Positions 13,121 through 23,576 of a stretch of 64,000 nucleotides of DNA are shown piece after piece. The DNA lies in NCBI RefSeq assembly GCF_000699445.3, contig NC_067195.1, positions 11,336,287-11,400,286 on the forward strand. Reading direction: 5' to 3'. Every line of letters begins with the position of its first letter. The first letter of the stretch is position 1. The position numbers and the translations under genes were made by a program. This DNA is from Schistosoma haematobium (taxonomy: Eukaryota > Platyhelminthes > Trematoda > Strigeidida > Schistosomatidae). The notes beneath the pieces were generated by a model, which did no database searches, was not told the origin of the DNA, and saw nothing but the letters and a program-made list of their open reading frames with translations.

Positions 13121-13250
13121 GCTCTGCTTAAGAGCCCCATACTAGGACGAAACAGCTGTTTTGTGCTTTCTGGTTTTCAGTAATTGTCTAATTTACATTG
13201 ATTCGTGATCTCGATAAAATTCATCAATTTTCATAACCTAAATACTGAAA
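13120..13250 (+). repeat. Family A hammerhead repeat, diverged 3' part
   Basis: The segment carries a decayed hammerhead (about 13124-13166) followed by the family tail. The stretch CCATACTAGGACGAAAC is retained. The helix III octamer is ACAGCTGT (13152-13159), a different palindrome from the ACGGCCGT of the main family. The CUGANGA core is mutated to CUUAAGA. Confidence 0.65.
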
Positions 13251-13489
13251 ACCGCTACAGTAGAAGTGGTTATTCTGGTCAGTTTAAAAATATAGACAGA
13301 GCTTTTAAAATTGTCTATATTTAATAACGAATGGTAATTATAAGAGATAACAACTTAAAATAATTTAAAATAATGATGATAATGATACAATAATTATCAC
13401 CGTCTTATTCAGTAATATATTTTCAGTACAATATAAAATTCTCTGCGTACAATATTTCAACAAGTACCTCTTAGGCGTCGCAAAAATAT

Positions 13490-13840
13490 CATGTGCTCTC
13501 TGGTGACTAGCTGCAAAAACGAATTTCCGGAGTTTTGGTGAGAAGCAATGAACAGTGAAGTTAATCCTTGTCGTGTGTGAGGCAGTTATCCAGTGAAGAC
13601 AATGAAAGTTGGTTACACAAAATTGTGCATTGACTAATGGTGGGCACTAACACCGTTAAATCCTGGCTCAGTAGTTTAGAGGTTAGGCGTTGGTGTTCGA
13701 GACAAGTGTCGGATTGGATTCCCTATCGTAGTGTGGCAGTGGATGCACACTGTCGACTTATCCCATACTAGGACAAAAATGTTATCCAATCCTTATGGAC
13801 TTTCAATGGTGGTCTAACTTAGATCCGTTCATGATTTTAC
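13490..13840 (+). repeat. Family A tRNA-headed hammerhead repeat, full-length but decayed
   Basis: The order matches the unit at 46093-46541: 5' region (GAGAAGCAATG...ACAATG), a head with an A-box-like TAGTTTAGAGGTTAGG, a weak B-box (GGATTGGATTCC), a hammerhead region around 13728-13775, and a tail (CAATGGTGGTCTAACTT). Many substitutions, including loss of the GAAA element, indicate an old copy. Confidence 0.7.
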
Positions 13841-16004
13841 TAAAAACAGACTATAGTTCAATATATTCTAAAAATTCTTTCATTTCAAAAGAATTAAAAG
13901 AGAAACATGCATACATAGAATAAAATCATCTGCATACTCAAAGTATTTTTAACCGAACTTAGTAGGTCATTCAAGAAAATGAGAAAAAGGAAATGAAAAA
14001 GAACAACTCATTGAGGTACACCAACTCCAATTTATATATCAGCAAATCATTTTGTACTCACGATACTGTCCTTTTACATTCATTTAGCTATCGTGGTCCT
14101 GATTTTAACACTAGTAAACTTGTTTCAAAGCTTAAAAATCACTTTATAAATATTTATTTTAGCTTACTGATTCTATTTAATTATTTAACATATTCTTATG
14201 AAATCTAGCCATAATAAAAACGAATCACAATTTATACCATTGCATTTTATCGTTCAAATTTCTACAGAGCAGCTACAGGTATCACAGTTACAAAGGAGGT
14301 GAGAATACATTCTTACCAAAATTAATGAAAGTCAAAAACTTTTAAAAAATTTTCTGAAAGCTGAACGATGAACATCATTTCGTATCGTAAACATTAGAGA
14401 ATTTTGGCACAAAATGACTTCACCATATTTTATAATGCGATGAACCAGACCTTTCGGTCACCTATCTACTTTAAAGCATTCTTCAAACTTTCAGGACTAA
14501 GAAACATTTCCTAGCATTTTCTCCTTTGTGAAAATCATATGGAAATCCTAAACCTTATAGCTAAACCCTTTTTGTTAACATTATTTTTATCTGACAATAT
14601 GATATCATGACTAATTTCGTTGTTAAACACTTAATCTAATTTTATCCAAATACACTGTGTAACTTTAGATTATATTTAAAAAGAAATAAATCAACAATTT
14701 GTACCCGAAATAATTATTGATATATTCAGTCAAATATAATATATAATATATAACAATATAGCAAACATTTAGCCTAAATCAATTTCACTGGAATGATAAT
14801 AAACGTTCGAAATGTGATTTCGAGACCAAGAAGTATGGATCCAAAAATTTTGCAACAGATTAAACTCTAGCTTTATAATAAATGTTATTCGATAATATAA
14901 TCTAGAGTACTTCAAGCTACTTTATCAAGTAGATGTAGACCTCATTAGATACATATAAGGAACGACCCTTGAAAAAAGAATCGATTAAATCGTTCACCAG
15001 GTGTTTGAGTTATGAGCTTAGGACAAAAACCTTAAAAATAAAAGATTCCAATCAAAAACAGTGTAAAGTACTTCTGAACAACAGAGAATTCCTAGACACC
15101 TTTTTATAGGTAGACGAGAACATCTGAAACCTATCTGATGTTTTAAAATATTCGGTTAATATTTTGCTCATTTTTTTAATAGCTAGTTTTATTTTAGTAG
15201 GACAAATTTTTTTAAAGTTCAAGATCTATACAACTAGTCTATGTAAAATGTTGACTTACCTTAAAGTGCTTCTGCCTATCAGTACTTCATCTGTAATTTT
15301 AATGATCAGGTCAAGTAAATAACATAGATTACTTTAAGTCAATAATGTTTTTTCCCCAAATACATAGAATTTAGATTTTCTCCTTGACTTTTATAACTAC
15401 AAGTCCCGCATTTTATGGACATATACACAGATGCAGACATACATCTTCATATTAAATTAAACGTTACTGAAGTAGTGTTCAACTGAATATCATATTGATA
15501 AATATTTTCTACTCCCTTCAATTTATAGTCTTCAGATCAAGCCAGAAACGCTACATTACATTATGATTAGTCGAATTCACTCTTTAGTTTCCTTTCCTCT
15601 TGGTTTATATCTCAAATTAAAATAGACCTCATCAGATGAATAGAAGAATATCTAAATTCATTGGTTTGAAGCTAAAAGTAGTGATGATTCAAAAATGACC
15701 AATAGGCTTTAAAATAAGTTGTATTGAAAAGATAGACAAATGAAAATTTATAGACCCAAAGTTCCTAAGCTCAATTTCTATTAAAGTCTAAATATTTTCA
15801 TCTCAGTTTTTCTTTCATTCATCAATCCGAAGTAATTTTAACAGGTCTCATATTTTACTCACTATGTTTATATAGGAAATGAGGAACGTGGTTAGCAGTG
15901 AAAACCTGAACGCTTTTCTCGTCCTATTTAGCACTCGTTAGCTGGATATACCTGCATAGTAGCATTTTGTATACGACTCTAAAACTAAAGCAGACCTTTT
16001 CAGT
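13841..16004. other. AT-rich DNA without recognised genes
   Basis: No supportable gene was seen. The short open frame at 13993-14208 has no recognisable similarity and low-complexity composition. Confidence 0.4.
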
Positions 16005-16490
16005 AGTATTTTTGCGAATAGTAAAGAATTTTTAATTGCACTGTTTCAAGAGTCATGTGCGTGACTAGTAACTCAATAAAATCTATCTCCTTCACAAGCT
16101 TGAAAATTAGTAAGGCTATGAATACCCTTAAGGTTTCGAGTGGTCATGGAGTAGACGGGATTTCATCCTTTCTCTATAAATATGGTGATCCAAATATTAC
16201 ACTTCTAAAGCTGTTTAATCTTTCTATGGAATCAGGCTCTTACCCTTATCGTTGAAAAACTGCGTATATCATATCACGTTACAAATCTGGAGATAAGACT
16301 AACATGAACAATGATTGGCCCATAAATATTACTCCAGTTATCTCCAGGGTTATGAAAAAAGTTGTTAGCGACGAACTCTCCAACTACTTACTCGCTGAAA
16401 AATTTATCAATGATTCTCAACATGGACTTTTAAAAACTCGATCTTGTATGACATGCCATTTCTGCTTCTTTAATTTAGAACAATATATAT
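16005..16490 (+). pseudogene. CR1-type (SR1-like) reverse transcriptase relic, 5' half
   Basis: Translation gives typical CR1/jockey-type RT blocks: KVSSGHGVDGISSFLYKY (the 'G-x-DGI' block), then YIISRYKSGDKTNMNNDWPI, ITPVISRVMKKVVSDEL and SQHGLLKTRSCMTC (the 'QxGF-x-x-RSC' block). A stop replaces the usual Trp codon near 16253. The coding sequence stops at about 16490 and resumes near 17195 with the catalytic 'DISKAFD' block, so ~700 bp has been inserted. Confidence 0.75.
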
Positions 16491-16804
16491 AAGCGAACAA
16501 TATTGTTTTCGATTAGATCCTCATCAGGCCTTACTCTAATATAAAGTAGTATTTATATGCATATACGAAATGATTAAACCAATCAAATATACTCTTCACG
16601 GTCTAATTATCTGAACACTTCTTATTACGTGATCTTATAATTTTTATAAATGTTATCTCACTGTCTATACTTTTCTAACCATTGACCTATTTCCGATTAT
16701 TTAACATTGATTTAAGCCTTTATTATTCTTATCAAAACTAGTACACATGTCATCACACTATCAATTTGTACTTTTCAGATAATTAGTAATATCAACGTTT
16801 CAAA
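16491..16804. other. Unassigned insert between the two CR1 halves
   Basis: AT-rich sequence at the left of the insertion that splits the CR1 relic. No gene was recognised. Confidence 0.4.
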
Positions 16805-17160
16805 TTCAAAAATTACATTGATATTGTTTCGAGTCACCTAGACTGGTGGCCACATTGCAACATGATCGATAGCATTCGATCTGCACTAATAAGGACTAGA
16901 CAAGCATGACATTGATCACCACCCAGTGATCAATCAATTGTGATTACATCTCAGTCCTACAGGAGGTTAGTCACGGCTCGGATAGCTCAGTGGTAACGTC
17001 TCTGACTGTGAATCTGGGTGACACGAGATCGATTCCGCCAGGGAGCACCAGTTCCCTCAAGATTACAGGCACACCTTGCTGACAAGTGCCAAGTAGCACG
17101 AAACCCGGGTCCAGGGTTTCCTGTTGACTACCTCCAACTACCATCTAAATAACCAAGGAT
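16805..17160 (+). repeat. Family B tRNA-headed hammerhead repeat
   Basis: A tRNA-like head lies at about 16975-17050, with A box (TAGCTCAGTGGTAACGTC) and B box (AGATCGATTCC). A hammerhead follows at 17074-17116 and then a tail ending CTACCATCT. The same order appears on the minus strand at 50826-51170. The head is derived from a tRNA but lacks a clean acceptor stem, so it is a SINE-type promoter rather than a tRNA gene. The repeat lies within the insertion that interrupts the CR1 relic. Confidence 0.75.
17074..17116 (+). ncRNA. Hammerhead ribozyme, family B (core mutated)
   Basis: Stem I pairs CCTTG (17074-17078) with CAGGG (17112-17116). The core is CTGACAA, where CTGANGA is expected, so the essential G at core position 8 is lost. 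Stem II pairs GTGC with GCAC, and GAA follows. Helix III is the palindrome ACCCGGGT (17103-17110), and GTC precedes the predicted cut at 17111/17112. Because of the core change this copy is probably inactive. Confidence 0.6.
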
Positions 17161-17194
17161 GTTTAGTCTAATTTTTTAGTTTAATTTTTTTAAT

Positions 17195-18240
17195 TATGCT
17201 TGAGTTGACATTTCTAAAGCCTTCGACATGGTTAGCCATCAACTTCTTATAGATAAGCTCAAAACCCTTTACCTGCTTGGCTTGATTCCTTCCTCAGCCA
17301 CCGACATTAAATATTTAAAATTAACTCTTCATTGTCTAACTCTGTCCCTGTCAGAAGCGGTGTTATATAAGTTAGTGTCTTCGGCTCTTTGCCCTTTCTA
17401 GTGTTTATCAACAATATTTATAAAATTCTTTTGTGTGGATAAGCCCCTTCTATATGCAGATGATCTTCAAGTAGTGTATTTATTTTCTCCTCATGAGCTA
17501 AACAATATGCGAAATTGCATCAGCATGGAGCTTAACAAGGTTGCGCAGTGGTATTCAAAATGACAGCTAAAGCCTAACAGAGCTAAATTTGGCTGGATAT
17601 GCTTTGCTAATACATCTCTCAACTTAGATCTTACTGTAAACAGTGAGGTGTTATCTAAGTTACATACAGTATTAGAATTAGGACTTAGGTACTCCTACGA
17701 TTTTTCGTTTACAGAACAGGTATTGAAACAGACGTCTAAGTCTCAACGTCTTGTAGGTTGCATAACTTGAAACCTTGAAAATTGGGTCACGTATTTTGAT
17801 GCAGAAGTTGATGTTCAACCACTCCTAGAATATTTCACGTTTATTCTTAGTAGTGTGCGCGTAAAGGATAAATTAAGGTTTGAATAAGTACAGAGATGAT
17901 TTATACTTCGGATTCTTGAAACTGATTGTACCTCGACCCTTTATGGAAGAAGAGACTCAAACAAAATCTTATCTTTTTCTTTAAAATACTTTATAAACTA
18001 TCCTTTACATCCAGTCGAGCAATTCAATATGTAGAAACTTCTAATTAAAATATCTGTAACTCCTTGTCACTAGCAGAACAAACCCATTCTAAATCATCTC
18101 TCTATATGAATTACTTTACCTGTAAATTTTCCAGACTCTGGAATAACCTACCACAATCTATCCGTAAGATAAAAGCCCTCCTATCCATTGTATTGATGCA
18201 TACTGCTCCGCTGAAAATGCATTAAATGTTCTAGCACCTG
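17195..18240 (+). pseudogene. CR1-type (SR1-like) reverse transcriptase relic, 3' half
   Basis: The relic resumes with the motif A block D-I-S-K-A-F-D (near 17213). It continues through a shifted stretch to LLYADDLQVVY (the catalytic ADD block, near 17450), then ELNKVAQWYSK, and ends with a conserved C-terminal region (RFILRILETDCTSTLYG-like, near 17890). Several stops and frameshifts break the frame. Confidence 0.75.
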
Positions 18241-18449
18241 TGTGTCTTATTCCACAAGTGAGATTATAGGAACTTTAAACATTTAGCCATTCTTATTACT
18301 AAACTCACTAAGTAAAACCACATACCTGAGGTTACATAGCTTTAACATCGTCTCTGGAAACTCTAACTAATTTGAATAATATCTAACATAAACAATATAT
18401 TACTGAGTCACATGACACATGCATTATGGCAGACCTGGCTGACATATTG

Positions 18450-18715
18450 TAGTCTCCAAGATGTGTTTCCTGGAGTTCTAGTGAGAAGCAGTGGCCAGTG
18501 GGATTCAACTGGAAGTGATGTGATATAGCAACTCACTAGAGACAATGGTGGAGGGTTGTTCAATCTCGTGGATTGGTTGAAGATAGACGTTAGCACCGTT
18601 CCGTGCCTCCCCAGTGGTGTAGAGGTTAAATGTTCGCGCGCGAGACCGATGGCACCTGGATTCGAGACGTGTGTGCGCACTGCTGAGGAGTATCACGCTG
18701 GGATGAAACGGTCAT
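18450..18715 (+). repeat. Family A hammerhead repeat, left part (split by PLE)
   Basis: This holds the 5' region (GGAGTTCTAGTGAGAAGC...), a tRNA-like head (GTGGTGTAGAGGTTAAATG and a B-box-like GGATTCGAGACG), and the left half of the hammerhead: stem I GCACTG at 18677-18682 and core CTGAGGA at 18683-18689. The repeat breaks after GAAACGGTCAT, where the Penelope-like element begins; the rest resumes at 21199. Confidence 0.8.
18703..18715 (+). repeat. 13-bp target-site duplication, left copy
   Basis: ATGAAACGGTCAT here is repeated exactly at 21199-21211. It immediately flanks the 2.48-kb PLE insertion. The sequence belongs to the interrupted hammerhead. Confidence 0.8.
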
Positions 18716-19400
18716 GAGATGGTGGAGAAGATTTGTAGCCCAGGTAGATGATTTTGGTGGAGTTTTGTTCTCTGAGCTGGATGGTTTGGTCGTGGAGCTT
18801 TCATCGTTCTTCTGAACGACATCATCAGCACAAACTTCAGATAGAAGTGAAGTGTTCGAATTTCTCCATATGTGTCTCAAAGCTTGTTCTGTGCACCTCG
18901 ATGTTGATTGGTTCTTATTGACCTTAAATTTGTCGTTGTTTACTTCTTTGTTTTGGTTGTGTCTGACATTGTTTTGATTTTTGTTCCTATATTTATGCAT
19001 GATTTTCCTGATTGGTTGATAAATTGGATTGATTTCAATATGCTTGTTGATTGCTGATTGACCTGAGTGCCAAGCTTCTAAAAATTCTCTGGTGTTTTTG
19101 GAGTTTCCTCTGTCTAATATTTCTACATTTTCCCAATCGAATGAATGTCCGTAGTTATCCACGTGTATTGATATAAGTGAAGAGATATCATGGCGTTTGA
19201 CTGCTAATTGATGTTCATGTAGGCGTAGGTGGAGGGGGCGTCCGCTTTGTCCGATGTAGTGTTTGTTGCAGTTGGTACAATTTATTTTGTAGATGATGTT
19301 TGATTTGTTTTCCTTTGTTATTTCATCTTTTGGTTTGCATAAGACTGATTGTAGTGATTTTGTTGGTTTGTGTGCCACACCTATCCCGAAGGTTTTCAGC
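18716..19400 (-). mobile_element. Penelope-like element PLE-1, inverted 5' piece (GIY-YIG end)
   Basis: The minus strand encodes the same C-terminal half found on the plus strand at 20547-21190: linker, GIY-YIG nuclease (INCTNCNKHYIGQSGRPLHL) and a basic Asn-rich tail ending STWATNLLHHL. Identity to the plus-strand copy is nearly complete (one visible difference is TATCCC versus TATTCC near 19385). The homology stops at 19400, where it meets plus-strand PLE sequence head to head. Inverted partial copies are a known feature of Penelope-like insertions. Confidence 0.85.
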
Positions 19401-20304
19401 CGAGGAACTACTCGAAGATAAGAGCACATACAAACTGATGGGCACAAATCCCGTCAAAAAATTAGACAATCAAATCTCAAAGACTTTAAACGAGCTAGTC
19501 AAAGCAGGAGAAATAACAAAACAAGACCAATGGAGAATGAAATCCAGTGGACCAGTACTCCCTCGATTCTACGGTAGACCCAAAATACACAAACCAAACA
19601 TTCCACTACGTCCAATAGTAGCACTCCCCGGAACGCCAACATACAATTTGTCAAGAGAAATTTCACGAATACTGAGACATCTAGTAGATTCAGCCAAACA
19701 CTCCATTAAATCCCCAACACTATTCCTGGACCAAATTAAGGATATTCAAATCAACAACGACGAACTGATGATATCCTTCGACGTGACAGCACTATTCCCC
19801 TCAATTGAACCACAGCTAGCAAAAGAAACTATATCCCTGCTACTCAAGAACGACACAAGTCTCACCATATACACGACGCTTCAACTAAAAAGTGTACTGG
19901 AACTCATCGATTTATGCCTAACAACATACTTTCAATTCAACAACAAAATCTACGAACAAACGAAAGGGACACCAATGGGATCACCAATATCAGGATTGAT
20001 CGCAGAGGCAGTGATGCAAAGACTAGAAGCCGCTATATTACCAGTGATCAAACCAAAAATTTGGGTTCGCTACGTAGACGACACCTTCGTCATCGTCAAA
20101 AAGGATGAACTGGAAAACACTTACAAACTGATCAACAACGTTTTCAACGACATCAAGTTCACCATGGAACAGGAGTCAAACAACCAACTAGCATTCTTGG
20201 ATATATTGATCACTAGAACCGACACAGGAAAACTGGAAACTCAAGTATATAGGAAACCGACCCATACGGATCAAATTCTCAACTACAATAGCAACAACCC
20301 CTGA
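19401..20304 (+). CDS. PLE-1 reverse transcriptase domain (5' truncated)
   Basis: This encodes the RT of a Penelope-like retroelement, about 300 residues from the inversion junction. The visible motifs are RPIVALPGTP, FDVTALFPSI (motif A, catalytic Asp), GTPMGSPISG (motif B), WVRYVDDTFVI (motif C, YVDD) and NQLAFLDILI. The N-terminus is missing because the copy is cut at the inverted junction, so no native start exists. The frame ends at TGA (20302-20304) between RT and the GIY-YIG region, although coding similarity continues in the same frame. The same stop occurs in the second copy. RT motifs look intact and decay is low, so the insertion is young. Confidence 0.85.
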
Positions 20305-21198
20305 GCTCACAAAATCAACTGCGTACACAATTTGTTCAAGAGGGCGAGGACACACTGCAACACACTGGCAGCACGAAGAAATGAAGAGAAACACCTAAAG
20401 GATGTATTTCAGAAGAACAGCTACCCCATCAACTTCATCAAAAAATACCAACCGCACGCAGCATTAGAACTCAAGTCAAGCACAAAAATCAACAAAATGA
20501 TCACTCTACCATATATACAAGGAATATCCGAAACCGCGACGAGACTGCTGAAAACCTTCGGAATAGGTGTGGCACACAAACCAACAAAATCACTACAATC
20601 AGTCTTATGCAAACCAAAAGATGAAATAACAAAGGAAAACAAATCAAACATCATCTACAAAATAAATTGTACCAACTGCAACAAACACTACATCGGACAA
20701 AGCGGACGCCCCCTCCACCTACGCCTACATGAACATCAATTAGCAGTCAAACGCCATGATATCTCTTCACTTATATCAATACACGTGGATAACTACGGAC
20801 ATTCATTCGATTGGGAAAATGTAGAAATATTAGACAGAGGAAACTCCAAAAACACCAGAGAATTTTTAGAAGCTTGGCACTCAGGTCAATCAGCAATCAA
20901 CAAGCATATTGAAATCAATCCAATTTATCAACCAATCAGGAAAATCATGCATAAATATAGGAACAAAAATCAAAACAATGTCAGACACAACCAAAACAAA
21001 GAAGTAAACAACGACAAATTTAAGGTCAATAAGAACCAATCAACATCGAGGTGCACAGAACAAGCTTTGAGACACATATGGAGAAATTCGAACACTTCAC
21101 TTCTATCTGAAGTTTGTGCTGATGATGTCGTTCAGAAGAACGATGAAAGCTCCACGACCAAACCATCCAGCTCAGAGAACAAAACACCACCAAAAAAA
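20305..21198 (+). CDS. PLE-1 connector and GIY-YIG endonuclease
   Basis: The frame continues from the RT after one TGA. It reads AHKINCVHNLFKRARTHCNT, then a region with LKTFGIGVAHKP, then the GIY-YIG nuclease (YKINCTNCNKHYIGQSGRP...RLHEHQ) that nicks target DNA in PLEs. A His-containing block (SIHVDNYGHSFDWEN) and a polar Lys/Asn-rich tail follow. The first Met after the stop is at 20332. The copy ends in an A-rich run at ~21190-21198, shorter at the 3' end than the inverted piece, and then meets the right 13-bp repeat. Confidence 0.85.
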
Positions 21199-21300
21199 AT
21201 GAAACGGTCATCCAGGGCTTCTAGGTTTACCATGGTGGTCTAGCTTTAATTCACTCACGAATTCAACTAACAAATTGCTATAATATTTGCAAAACCATTT
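21199..21300 (+). repeat. Family A hammerhead repeat, right part, with right TSD
   Basis: The second copy of ATGAAACGGTCAT (21199-21211) is followed by the downstream half of the hammerhead (CCAGGGCTTC) and the family A tail (CCATGGTGGTCTAGC...). Joined conceptually to 18450-18715 this restores the order of one family A unit. Confidence 0.8.
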
Positions 21301-21645
21301 TCTAATGATTGCTTCGTTGTTCCGTACTCTGTTTCCATTTTACTTTCTCTAGTTGTAGATGATTACAATCATTTCGTTATGGGACAGGAAATGACCTTAA
21401 ATGAACCGTTCATAAATCAACAGAATGTCCACTTAGGAATGATTAAAAGTTCCAGGTTGATGCAATGCATTACTGTTATACATGTCATCAATGTACTACC
21501 TAAACAATTTTTGAACTAGTAAACTTAAAACAATCTTATATCACACGCTTGTTCCCTACATTTAATGCTACTATTTATATCAAGCTGATCATGCCTGAAA
21601 ACTGGCGTGAATTCTGTAATTATTATTTCCAGAATATATCATTAT
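21301..21645. other. AT-rich DNA without recognised genes
   Basis: Nothing recognisable on either strand. Confidence 0.4.
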
Positions 21646-21649
21646 TATT

Positions 21650-21745
21650 ACCCCAGAGTTAACGTCCACTCCGGGACTCAAACCCAGTACTTTACGCCCC
21701 GAACGCCGTGTTATCCACTTAGCTACTGATTTAGATAGTCACTTA
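21650..21745 (-). repeat. Sm-alpha-like repeat, tRNA-like head
   Basis: The minus strand has an A box (TAGCTAAGTGGATAACACGG) and a B box (GGGTTTGAGTCCC), followed by the GTGGACGTTAACTC linker seen in Sm-alpha copies. The repeat stops before the hammerhead, so it is truncated. Confidence 0.7.
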
Positions 21746-21749
21746 CTTA

Positions 21750-22190
21750 AGCATTGGGTATGAGTTTCATTATAATTGTTAATAGTTGGAATTATCGTTA
21801 ACTATGGTCTACGAAAACAAATTAAACTGTGTCAAGTATATTGACTTTCACTTGTGAAACGATGAAGTCACTCTCAAAGTTTACAAATGGAGAAAAAATA
21901 TAGATCATCAAGGATCTAAACACAAGTTCCTTTTTTCGATTAGTGGGTAAGTTAAAATAAAAATGACATTAGTTGTACAATAGTATGAGCTCTTTCAGAA
22001 TTCCGTTGATTCCTCTTCAGCTACTTGTACACATAAATAAGTTTAATTTTTTAAATTATGCTTGAGTTGACAGTTCTAGAATAGTTTTAGGTAATTTTCA
22101 TTAAATGAAGTAATGGGAATTCATGAGGTCTGTAGATAAAGAACGTGTTGACTAAACTCACTAAATTGTCACTATAATAAATCGGATAAT
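21750..22190. other. AT-rich DNA; short match to 17177-17212
   Basis: The stretch at 22040-22073 (GTTTAATTTTTT...ATTATGCTTGAGTTGACA) also occurs at 17178-17211, next to the CR1 block. It may be a CR1 fragment or the end of an unrecognised repeat. Nothing else was seen. Confidence 0.35.
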
Positions 22191-22194
22191 AAAA

Positions 22195-22485
22195 TTAAGA
22201 GGAGAGGTCGAATTTCAGTGGTTGCCAAGACGGACGAAGGTTAGTCACTGATTCTTTTTGTATATAAAGGTCCGGTGTGAACATTTCAACTTCGGTGAAT
22301 CCTATAAATTTTAATAATATAGAACTGCATTGTTTGTTGACCATTTTAACTTCAATCATTTCAATCATTTTCATTCCTGTCCAAACTGGATGTTGTGCTG
22401 TCGAAACATGAGAATATGTTATCTTTACAGCATAAGTTCTTTGAAACATGTTCAACAAAACGTGTAGATGTTCATCTTTTTTCCT
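22195..22485 (-). CDS. Possible terminal exon, unknown product
   Basis: An open frame of about 96 codons follows a possible acceptor (TATTCAG, near 22486) and ends at TAA. The product has mixed, protein-like composition (for example TAQHPVWTGMKMIEMIEV and FTEVEMFTPDLYIQKESV) rather than the low-complexity translation of surrounding AT-rich DNA. No domain, signal peptide or membrane span is recognised and no good donor lies inside it. It could be the last exon of a minus-strand gene whose other exons lie upstream, a retroelement remnant, or chance. Confidence 0.3.
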   Translation of the reverse strand, partial: RKKDEHLHVLLNMFQRTYAVKITYSHVSTAQHPVWTGMKMIEMIEVKMVNKQCSSILLKFIGFTEVEMFTPDLYIQKESVTNLRPSWQPLKFDLSS

Positions 22486-22489
22486 CTCT

Positions 22490-23394
22490 AACCTGAATAC
22501 TTTTCAATTACATGTAAATTGGAGGTAACATATGACAAGTATTTGTATACCTTTATTTGTGTTATTGAATATCCATTGTATACAATATAAATAATTATTC
22601 AATAGAGAATGTACTCGTCAACAATCCCTTTAGTATCTGACTGACTTGATTTATGAATAAATCATCGTGAAATATTAAAATGATAAAAAATATGTTCTTT
22701 TCGGTTCGTAAATCTCCATTCTACTAAGCTGTTCAGCGCTATATATCCCTATAAACGCTTGAAATTACTCATTTTCTCGAAAATAGTCATTCCCTTCCAG
22801 CTTTTCTAATGAAAATAGCTTTCCGGTTCTGTGGTGAGATGTTTTTACTGACCCGTATTTACAAATTACATGGCAATATCTATTAAAGTTTAGATATTAC
22901 CTACTGTAAGTTTCTTTCCTTTGATAGGTTTCATCATTTTTTCAAGAGGTATTCAGATCTAGGAAATGAAACTTTCTCTTTATTCTATGTTCTACTGCAA
23001 ATTTAACATTGAGATGGACTTCAATAAAAGTTTCATGATTTAGATCGTTGCAAAACATGACACGTTTTTACTTTCTAAATCTCTTAGATTTTTACTATTT
23101 AACGTAATGAAAGTCGTCTAAAAACATTCCAGAATTGTTAGTTCAAGCATTTATAAAGCCTGTTAGAAATGTGATTTTCAAGTATACACACGTTTACATT
23201 CAAGACATCATATCCTTTCTTTATTGTTGAAGAATCGCTTTTTTCCAAAATTAAAATTATGTTTTTAAATATTTAAAAATAGTTGAACTTATTAATTAGT
23301 ATGCTTAGTTGAAAAGAAAGCATCGAAAAACCTTATGCACTCATTGGACTCTACAACCAATGACGTTATTGCTTTAATTTCAATAATTGAGATA
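22490..23394. other. AT-rich DNA without recognised genes
   Basis: No supportable feature was seen. Confidence 0.4.
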
Positions 23395-23576
23395 GTAAGC
23401 CAATTGAAGCTAGACCACCATAGAAAACCTGGAAGCACAGGACGGCCGTTTCATCCTAGTATGGGACTCCTCTGCAGTGTGCATCCAAGACCCCGCCTCG
23501 CGGGATTCGAACCCAGGACCTCTCAGTCTCGCGCGCGAGCGCTTAACCATCAGACACTGGGCCGGCATCCAACAGT
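23395..23576 (-). repeat. Family A hammerhead repeat, inverted left copy
   Basis: The minus strand reads head (TTAAGCGCTCGCGCGCGAG; B box GGGTTCGAATCCC), hammerhead (23435-23480) and tail. The B box is intact. The core is CAGAGGA where CTGAGGA is expected, so it is mutated. It meets a plus-strand copy head to head at about 23576. Confidence 0.8.

Noticed and set aside
16975..17050. Functional tRNA gene
   Set aside because: A and B boxes are present, but the acceptor stem does not pair cleanly and the same head recurs at other loci as part of a repeat.
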